11,761 nucleotides of DNA from Gammaproteobacteria bacterium (GTDB lineage: Bacteria; Pseudomonadota; Gammaproteobacteria; Xanthomonadales; Rhodanobacteraceae). A program made the translations under genes and the position numbers. The notes beneath the pieces were generated by a model. The model ran no database searches. It was not told where the DNA came from and saw only the letters and a list, made by a program, of their open reading frames with translations. This document shows, one piece after another, positions 6,432 through 11,761 of this stretch (within the stretch, counting starts at the first letter, position 1; the number at the start of each line of letters is the position of its first letter). Location: NCBI GenBank assembly GCA_005877675.1, contig VBNZ01000155.1, forward strand, positions 1 through 11,761. The letters are read 5' to 3'.

Positions 6432-8003
6432 CTATTTCGGCAACTCCAGTGCCGCCGTCAGATCGCCCATCGGCTTCTCGCCGTTCTTACGCAGCGCCGC
6501 GTCGCGCTGTTCGATGCCGGGTAGCGGCGCGAGGCCGAAGCGGCGATTGATCAGACGCTGGATCGAACCGGTGTCGTACTGCGTGTGGTCGACATAACCG
6601 CGCCTGGCGAACGGCGAGACGATGATCGTCGGCACGCGTGTGCCCGGGCCCCAGCGGTCGCCCTTCGGCGGTGCGACGTGGTCCCACCAGCCGCCGTTCT
6701 CGTCGTAGGTGACGACGACGAGCATGTTCGGCCATTGCGGACTCTTTTCCAGATGCGCGATCACCGCGGCGATATGCGCATCGCCCGCGCTGATGTTCGC
6801 GTAGCCCGCGTGCTCGTTGAGCGTGCCCTGCGGCTTGTAGAACGTCACCGGCGGCAGTTTGCCCGCATCGATGTCCGCGATGAAGCGCTTGCCGCCGAGG
6901 CCGCCGTCACGCAGATGTTCTGCGCGCGCGTCGGTGCCCGGCGCGAAATTCTGGTAGTAGTTGAACGGCTGGTGGTGATACTGGAACGCGACCTTGTTCA
7001 AGGTCTCGCCCTGGTTCAATGCCACCTGCCACGCACCCGAATACCAGGCCCAGCCGATATGCGCGGCGCTGAGCTGATCGCCGATGGTCATTGCGACCTG
7101 CGGGCTCAGCGTGTTGCGCTTTTCCGGATCGGCCAAACGCAGATCGCCCTTCTCGGCCGGCTGATTGCCTGACGGCTGATATGGCGGCTGGATCGTGTTG
7201 ACCGCATAGAAATCCGGCGTCAGCAGACCGTAGTGCGCGAATTTCGGCGGGCCGTCGAGCGCGGACTTCGGACTCTGCGGATCCAGACGCAGCGCGGTGC
7301 CCGCGTCGTTCACGTCCGAGATATTGTTGCGATAGGTTTCCGGGTCGGCGCGCGTCTTGAAGTCGAACGGCGCACAGGCGCAGACCAGGTATTGGTGATT
7401 CAAGAACGAACCGCCGAACGTGCCCTGGAAGAGGTTGTCGGCAAGAGTATACTTTTTCGCAACTTCCCACAGCGCCATCTTCGAGCCGTCGAAATGGCCC
7501 ATCACTTCGCCGCCGACGTCGCTGTACGCGGCGAACAGATCGTTCTTGCCGCCGTTGATCTGCATCTGGTTCTGATAGAACGCGTGCACGAGATCGTGCA
7601 GTTTGTAGTCGAGCGTCACGCCGTAGCCGTTGGGATCGTCGAGCGCATAGGCGCGGTTCGGATGGCCGCGCGTCGCCTCGCTCGTGATCTGCTTCGGATC
7701 GGTCGACACGGTCAGGCCTTCGCCCGGCACCGGCGGCAGCTCCTTCATCACGCTGCCATCGCGATCGCGTTGCGCGGTCTGCGCCGCGGAGAGATTCTGT
7801 AGGCCATTTGCACCGGGAAAACTGCCATACAGATGATCGAAGCCGCGGTTCTCGGCGTAGATCACGACGAGCGTCTTGATCGCGTCGAGATTGCCCTTGG
7901 TGCCCGCAGCCACACCCTTCTGCGGCGCAGTCGTCGGCGCGGTCTGACAGGCGCTGAGCGCGACGGCGCAGGCGACTACAAATAACGGTTTGAGCTTCAC
8001 CAT
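6432..8003 (-). CDS. AcpA-type acid phosphatase/phospholipase C family lipoprotein
   Basis: This 523-residue protein belongs to the phosphoesterase family that includes Francisella AcpA and bacterial phospholipases C, hydrolysing phosphomonoesters or phospholipid head groups outside the cytoplasm. The start has a lipoprotein signal (MVKLKPLFVVACAVALSAC, lipobox Cys19), so it is probably anchored in the envelope. Family residues visible: YAENRGFDHLYG with the metal-binding pair E51/N52, the nucleophile-type serine in FGGSFLNHQ (S199), H398 in NEHAGY, TYDENGGWWDH (D434, E435, D441, H442) and a C-terminal VDHTQYDTGS. ATG 8003 has AAGGAG 9 nt upstream. It lacks the extra C-terminal domains of the large Pseudomonas PLCs, so the AcpA-like branch is favoured. 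It is divergent from the di-heme peroxidase gene. Substrate is not determinable here. Confidence 0.88.
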   Translation of the reverse strand: MVKLKPLFVVACAVALSACQTAPTTAPQKGVAAGTKGNLDAIKTLVVIYAENRGFDHLYGSFPGANGLQNLSAAQTAQRDRDGSVMKELPPVPGEGLTVSTDPKQITSEATRGHPNRAYALDDPNGYGVTLDYKLHDLVHAFYQNQMQINGGKNDLFAAYSDVGGEVMGHFDGSKMALWEVAKKYTLADNLFQGTFGGSFLNHQYLVCACAPFDFKTRADPETYRNNISDVNDAGTALRLDPQSPKSALDGPPKFAHYGLLTPDFYAVNTIQPPYQPSGNQPAEKGDLRLADPEKRNTLSPQVAMTIGDQLSAAHIGWAWYSGAWQVALNQGETLNKVAFQYHHQPFNYYQNFAPGTDARAEHLRDGGLGGKRFIADIDAGKLPPVTFYKPQGTLNEHAGYANISAGDAHIAAVIAHLEKSPQWPNMLVVVTYDENGGWWDHVAPPKGDRWGPGTRVPTIIVSPFARRGYVDHTQYDTGSIQRLINRRFGLAPLPGIEQRDAALRKNGEKPMGDLTAALELPK

Positions 8004-8040
8004 CGATATGATCTCCTTATGTGTCGACCAGTCCGGCCGC

Positions 8041-8064
8041 TCGCCCTGAGGTACCGAAGGGCGA
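8041..8064. repeat. Inverted repeat in the divergent phosphatase/peroxidase region
   Basis: TCGCCCT (8041-8047) and AGGGCGA (8058-8064) are inverted around GAGGTACCGA. This resembles, from memory, a widespread intergenic repeat of the type TCGCCCTGAG...CGAAGGGCGA. The bases that follow (about 8080-8120) look like the continuation of the same dispersed unit. The 146-bp gap 8004-8149 otherwise shows no clear promoter for either gene. Confidence 0.5.
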
Positions 8065-8149
8065 ACTCGATAGGACTTCTGCGCTCGTGGTTCGATGCCT
8101 CACCACGGACGGTTTGATTTCATCTGTCTGCAATCATCTGCAACATCGC

Positions 8150-9430
8150 ATGCGGCAGAATACGCGCATGCGCACTTCGCCGATTCTATTCGCTGCAATC
8201 CTGTCATTGTCGCTGGCGATCTGCGACAAGTACGTGACAGCCGCCAACGACGCCTGGGCGCAAGCCTACCAGCGAACCCAAGCCTTGCGCGAGGTTGGCC
8301 GGCGCATCTTCTCTGATCCGACATTTTCGGCGTCAGGCAAGCAGTCGTGCGCGAGCTGCCACGATCCCGCGCGGCGCTACAACCCGCCGAACACGCTCGC
8401 CGTGCAACCCGGCGGCGCGGACCTGCGCGAGCGCGGCCTGCGTTCGCCGCCGACGCTGACCTACATCAATCGCGTGCCGCCGTACGAGAACCATCACTAC
8501 GATTCGGACGAGGAAGCCGATGGCTCGATCGACAATGGTCCGACCGGCGGCCTGGGCTGGGACGGCCGCATCGACACAGGCGCCGCGCAAGCCGAAATTC
8601 CGCTGACCGCGAAGTTCGAAATGGCGAACACACGCGCGGGCGTAGCCGCAGCGATTCGCAAGGCGCCCTATGCGCAGCGCGTGCGCGACGCGCTCGGCTC
8701 CGATGTGCTCGATGATGACGAGCGCGCATTCAAGGCGGTCGTACGCGCGCTCGGCGCGTTCGAGGAGGACTACACCGAGTTCAGTCCATACACGAGCAAG
8801 TACGACGCGTTCCTGACCGGCGGCGCGCAACTGAGCGAGCAGGAAAACCGCGGCCTCGCGCTATTCAACGACGAGAGCAAAGGCAACTGCGCACAATGTC
8901 ATCGCAGCGCACGCGGCAAGGATGGCACGCCGCCGGTGTTTTCCGACTACGGCCTGATCGCGCTAGCCGTGCCGCGCAACGGCGCGATTCCCCGCAATCG
9001 CGATCCCGCCTTCTTCGATCTCGGCGCCTGCGGACCCGAGCGCAAGGACAAGGCCGCACAAGCCGAATACTGCGGCCTGTTCCGCACGCCGACACTGCGC
9101 AATGTGAGCTTGCGCAGTGCATTTTTTCACAATGGGAAATTTCACAGCCTGCGCGATGCGGTCCAGTTCTACGTCACCCGCGATATCACGCCCGCGCGCT
9201 GGTATGCGAAAGGTGCGCGCGAACAGGTGATTGCCTACGACGACCTGCCCGCGCGTTATCACCCCAATATCAACCGCGAGGCGCCGTTCGCGGGTCAAGC
9301 GCCCGGAGCGACGCCACGGCTATCGCAAAGCGAGATCGACGATGTCGTAGCCTTCATGCGCACGCTGACCGACGGTTATCTCAAGGACGATCCGTATCGG
9401 GCGGAGCGGAAGCGTGCGGCCAATCCCTAG
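8150..9430 (+). CDS. Secreted di-heme cytochrome c peroxidase/MauG-like protein
   Basis: This protein of about 426 residues has two covalent heme c sites, CASCH (67-71) and CAQCH (247-251), one in each of two cytochrome-like domains as in bacterial CcpA/MauG peroxidases. Other family features are RRIFSDPTFSASGKQSC before heme 1, LGWDGRID (135-142), KFEMAN (155-160), RTPTLRNVSLRSAFFHNGKFHSLRDAVQFY (from about 312) and a final helix SQSEIDDVVAFMRTL. The N-terminus (RTSPILFAAILSLSLA) is a Sec signal, so it acts in the periplasm, reducing hydrogen peroxide or oxidising a protein or small partner. Start choice: ATG 8150 or ATG 8168 both leave a good signal peptide; the frame back to 8021 would bury it behind 43 residues and overlap the repeat. 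No strong ribosome site was found. The stop shares CTAG with the convergent TonB lipoprotein gene. Confidence 0.88.
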   Translation: MRQNTRMRTSPILFAAILSLSLAICDKYVTAANDAWAQAYQRTQALREVGRRIFSDPTFSASGKQSCASCHDPARRYNPPNTLAVQPGGADLRERGLRSPPTLTYINRVPPYENHHYDSDEEADGSIDNGPTGGLGWDGRIDTGAAQAEIPLTAKFEMANTRAGVAAAIRKAPYAQRVRDALGSDVLDDDERAFKAVVRALGAFEEDYTEFSPYTSKYDAFLTGGAQLSEQENRGLALFNDESKGNCAQCHRSARGKDGTPPVFSDYGLIALAVPRNGAIPRNRDPAFFDLGACGPERKDKAAQAEYCGLFRTPTLRNVSLRSAFFHNGKFHSLRDAVQFYVTRDITPARWYAKGAREQVIAYDDLPARYHPNINREAPFAGQAPGATPRLSQSEIDDVVAFMRTLTDGYLKDDPYRAERKRAANP

Positions 9431-9921
9431 CGCGAAGTCTTGGTGCTCTGCGCCGCGCTGCCGACCACCGGCTTGCCGTCGCGCAATTCGAAATAGAACT
9501 CGTAGTCGAGGCTGAAAGGTCGGCGCTCCTCCCAACGCGTGAAGGTCAGCGGCGTGAACTGCCAGCGCAGCGCCGCTTCGCGCACGGCCACATCGAACTC
9601 GGTCGGGCTCGCGGCGCTGTCGGTCGCTGGCGTGATGCGCACTTCGTCGACTTTGCCTTCGCGATCGACAATCACTTTGGCGGCAACCGCAACCTTAGGC
9701 AGATGCAAGGCGATGGCGGCTTGTGGATAGACCGGCGCCGGATTCTCGAGCAGCGTTGGGCTATTCGATATCTCGTCCTCCGTCTCCTCATACCGCGGCG
9801 CGCCGGGGGCGATCCTAGCTTGATAAGAAACCCGCGTTTGCGGCGCGGATTTGCTTATTTGCGCGCAACCGCCGAGTACGATGGCGATCATGGTGAAAGT
9901 GCAGAACGATGCCGGGCGCAC
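9427..9921 (-). CDS. TonB C-terminal-domain lipoprotein
   Basis: This is a small envelope protein of 164 residues if the GTG at 9921 is used. That start gives an N-terminus MRPASFCTFTMIAIVLGGC with an Arg, a hydrophobic core and a lipobox Cys19; the ATG at 9891 would leave only eight residues before the Cys, too few for a signal. GTG lies 2 nt after the stop of the upstream M56 gene (TGATTGTG), which suggests translational coupling. The second half matches a TonB C-terminal fold: PAPVYPQAAIALHL, a VAAKVIVDREGKVDEVRI strand pair, then AALRWQFTP and a final strand. TonB domains of this kind are often not true TonB but partners in envelope signalling. No proline-rich linker or TonB-type transmembrane anchor is present. 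It ends tail-to-tail with the peroxidase gene, sharing CTAG. Confidence 0.72.
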   Translation of the reverse strand: MRPASFCTFTMIAIVLGGCAQISKSAPQTRVSYQARIAPGAPRYEETEDEISNSPTLLENPAPVYPQAAIALHLPKVAVAAKVIVDREGKVDEVRITPATDSAASPTEFDVAVREAALRWQFTPLTFTRWEERRPFSLDYEFYFELRDGKPVVGSAAQSTKTSR

Positions 9922-9923
9922 AA

Positions 9924-11761
9924 TCAGCTTTGATTGGCGGATTTTGCGGACGGCGGGTCGCAAGGATGATCCTTGTCGCAGTCGTGTACCGAGAAATCGA
10001 TCGGAATCAACGCGTAGCCCTCGAAAGGCTTGCCGTCCTTCATGCCCGGGTTGTACTTCCACGACATCGCGGCAGCTTTGGATATCGCAGCGAAATTTTC
10101 GCGCAGTACAACCTGATCGAACACGCTGCCATCCGGCGCCGGTTTGACTTCGCCCAGCAGTTCCAGCTTCTCGATATCTGCGCTCTTGGCCTGGCCTTGC
10201 GTGTCGATCAACACCTTGAGTATCACCCTGGCGCCGACTCCCGCCTTGACGGCGTCGGGTGGATAAACGGGCGGCTTCATCCTGCGATAGCTGATGTTCT
10301 CGGAGGGCGCGATGTTCTCGATCTCGCCCAGATTGATTTTCGGCGCCCGTCGCGGAGTGTCGGACTTCGCCGATTTTGGGGCGGCGGCCTGAGCCGGATC
10401 TACCCGTGCAAGAATCAGGTCGATCTTGAGCCCCCGGAAGCTTCCAGCAGCATCTTGCTCGCCGATTTGGAACGCCGCAGGCTCATTGTTGTGCACCGAG
10501 AGTCGAGGCGCGCTTAGGATCATGTCATTGTGTTTGACGATGCCGGAAAAATCGATCGTGCCGTCCGCAAGCGGCGTCGCGATCCCGTCCATCACCCAGC
10601 TTTCGCCGCTCCGATTGGCGGAGATAACGAACGGCTTGCCCGCGCGATTCAGCACGCGAAACGATTTGTCGTCGATAAGGACTACCCCGTCCTTCGTTGT
10701 GTCGTAAGTCACACTCCAGCGGAGGTGCGGATCGACTTCGCGCTGTGGATTCGCCTCCTTGTCCTGACTGTCATCAATGGATTTGCCGTCGATACTCAGC
10801 TTGTACGATACGCTTACAAACGCATCCTCGACGCCGGCGATAGATGAAAAATTCGACCCCGTTGCCGGCGCTCCGCCCGGCTGCGCCGCCCAGCTCGCAT
10901 AACCCGCACCCAGCGCCAGCGCCAGTACGACCGTGCTGGAAACCGTGCGCCTGCGTCGACTCAAAATCGGCAACTTCAACATGGAGATCCGTTCCTTCAA
11001 GGGATGGCTCGACGGCCAGTAGCAACCGGCCGGGAGGCGCAGCTCCTGCCGTGCCTCGCCAACCAGTTGCGCCTTCAACATCGTGTCGGCATAGCATCGG
11101 CGCGCTTCCGGAAAACGGGCGATCACGCGCGCATCGCAGGCCAGTTCCTGATCGGTGCGCAGCCGCGATGCGGCAAAGTGGAAAAGTGGATTGAACCACT
11201 GCAGGCAGCGCAGCAGTGCGATTAGCGCATTGACCTGCGCATCGCCGTGACCCAGGTGCGCGCGTTCGTGCGCGAGCACGAGTTCGCGTTCACGCGCGTC
11301 AAAGCGGGACTCGAAATCCGCCGGCAGCACGATGCGCGGAAACAACGCCCCCACCAGCGCGGGCGTGCCCACTGCGCCCTGCGCGCGCAGCGCACCGTCG
11401 CCATCCGCGACGAGCGAACCAAGCGTGCGCAAATAGCGGCGCTGCTGCCAGATCAGCGTACCAAGCAGAGTCAGCGCGCCAAGCAGCCACGCTGCGAGCA
11501 GCCACGGCTGCGGATCGAATCCCGAGGCACTCGGCGCTGCTGCCACAATCGTCGGCGCACCGACAGCGAAATCCGGCGCAACCTGCAATGCCGCGAGCAA
11601 CGGCCGCGCCGGTGCAGGCAGCCATATAGCGAGCGCGGCGAACGGCACCAAAGCCCACAATAGATACGCTGCCTGCACGCCAAGCCAACGCCGCGCGGAC
11701 AGGCGCAATGCGAGCATGAGGCAGATCGCAACGCTACCAGTCAGCGTGCCGCGCCAGAGCA
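9924..11761 (-). CDS. M56 (BlaR1-like) membrane metallopeptidase with C-terminal TonB domain, N-terminus cut by window edge
   Basis: The frame is open past ATG 11717 to the window edge (LWRGTLTGSVAICL precedes it), and that stretch looks like the first M56 helix, so the start lies outside. Residues are numbered from the inner Met at 11717. Two helices (14-33, 71-90) flank a periplasmic loop. The zinc site is HERAH (H150, E151, H154) with a downstream Glu in DQELACDA (E191). After RSRRRR-like basic residues a third helix follows (260-278). Then comes a periplasmic beta-rich region (about 296-440) of unknown family, an Ala/Pro/Lys linker, and a TonB C-terminal domain (483-577: KPPVYPPDAVKAGVGARV, then VLIDTQGQAKSADI). 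BlaR1/MecR1 relatives sense envelope signals and cleave a repressor, but here the penicillin-binding sensor domain is replaced. A BlaI-type repressor gene would be expected to the right of the window. It forms a unit with the TonB lipoprotein. Confidence 0.88.
   Translation of the reverse strand, partial: LWRGTLTGSVAICLMLALRLSARRWLGVQAAYLLWALVPFAALAIWLPAPARPLLAALQVAPDFAVGAPTIVAAAPSASGFDPQPWLLAAWLLGALTLLGTLIWQQRRYLRTLGSLVADGDGALRAQGAVGTPALVGALFPRIVLPADFESRFDARERELVLAHERAHLGHGDAQVNALIALLRCLQWFNPLFHFAASRLRTDQELACDARVIARFPEARRCYADTMLKAQLVGEARQELRLPAGCYWPSSHPLKERISMLKLPILSRRRRTVSSTVVLALALGAGYASWAAQPGGAPATGSNFSSIAGVEDAFVSVSYKLSIDGKSIDDSQDKEANPQREVDPHLRWSVTYDTTKDGVVLIDDKSFRVLNRAGKPFVISANRSGESWVMDGIATPLADGTIDFSGIVKHNDMILSAPRLSVHNNEPAAFQIGEQDAAGSFRGLKIDLILARVDPAQAAAPKSAKSDTPRRAPKINLGEIENIAPSENISYRRMKPPVYPPDAVKAGVGARVILKVLIDTQGQAKSADIEKLELLGEVKPAPDGSVFDQVVLRENFAAISKAAAMSWKYNPGMKDGKPFEGYALIPIDFSVHDCDKDHPCDPPSAKSANQS

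Noticed and set aside
8021..8149. N-terminal extension of the peroxidase from 8021
   Set aside because: It would place 43 residues before a clear signal peptide and consists partly of a dispersed intergenic repeat.
1..11761. CRISPR arrays, tRNA/rRNA genes, insertion sequences, phage or defence genes
   Set aside because: No regularly spaced repeats, clover-leaf sequences, transposase or integrase motifs were found on either strand.

Overview
The window looks like chromosomal DNA of a high-GC gammaproteobacterium, most likely from Xanthomonadales (Lysobacterales). The hints are strong G/C preference at third codon positions, a ThrA-type homoserine dehydrogenase standing alone, a CPA2 antiporter of a type I associate with that order, an M56-TonB fusion, and REP-like palindromes between genes. 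This placement is inference from family resemblance and has not been tested by any search. No tRNA, rRNA, CRISPR array or transposase was seen.

Layout, left to right. Bases 3-902 (+) hold the 3' part of a gene for an unrecognised, probably exported protein; it is less G+C-rich than the rest and ends at a perfect 12-bp stem terminator. Bases 953-2064 (-) hold a homoserine dehydrogenase gene whose longest frame lacks the glycine-rich cofactor-binding start; a short ATG frame just upstream suggests a frameshifting deletion. A sigma70-type promoter overlapping three tandem met-box-like octamers precedes it. The divergent CPA2 cation:proton antiporter gene (2252-4003, +) follows. A 667-bp stretch without genes (4004-4670) carries a nested inverted-repeat element and stem-loops. 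Next come gap, glyceraldehyde-3-phosphate dehydrogenase (4671-5684, -), and a divergent small YCII/DGPF-domain gene (5895-6236, +) with an ECF42-like promoter motif. An AcpA-type lipoprotein phosphatase/phospholipase gene (6432-8003, -) is divergent from a secreted di-heme cytochrome c peroxidase/MauG-like gene (8150-9430, +). That gene converges on a two-gene unit on the minus strand: an M56 metallopeptidase with a TonB C-terminal domain (9924-11761, cut by the window edge) followed 2 bp later by a TonB-domain lipoprotein (9427-9921).

Most genes here are single transcription units with unrelated roles: amino acid synthesis, ion exchange, glycolysis, envelope phosphatase, periplasmic redox, and envelope sensing or energy transduction. 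The only clear operon is the M56/TonB pair. The most informative points are regulatory: the met-box operator at the damaged hom gene and the ECF42-like promoter in front of an orphan DGPF gene. I did not find a convincing new multi-gene system.
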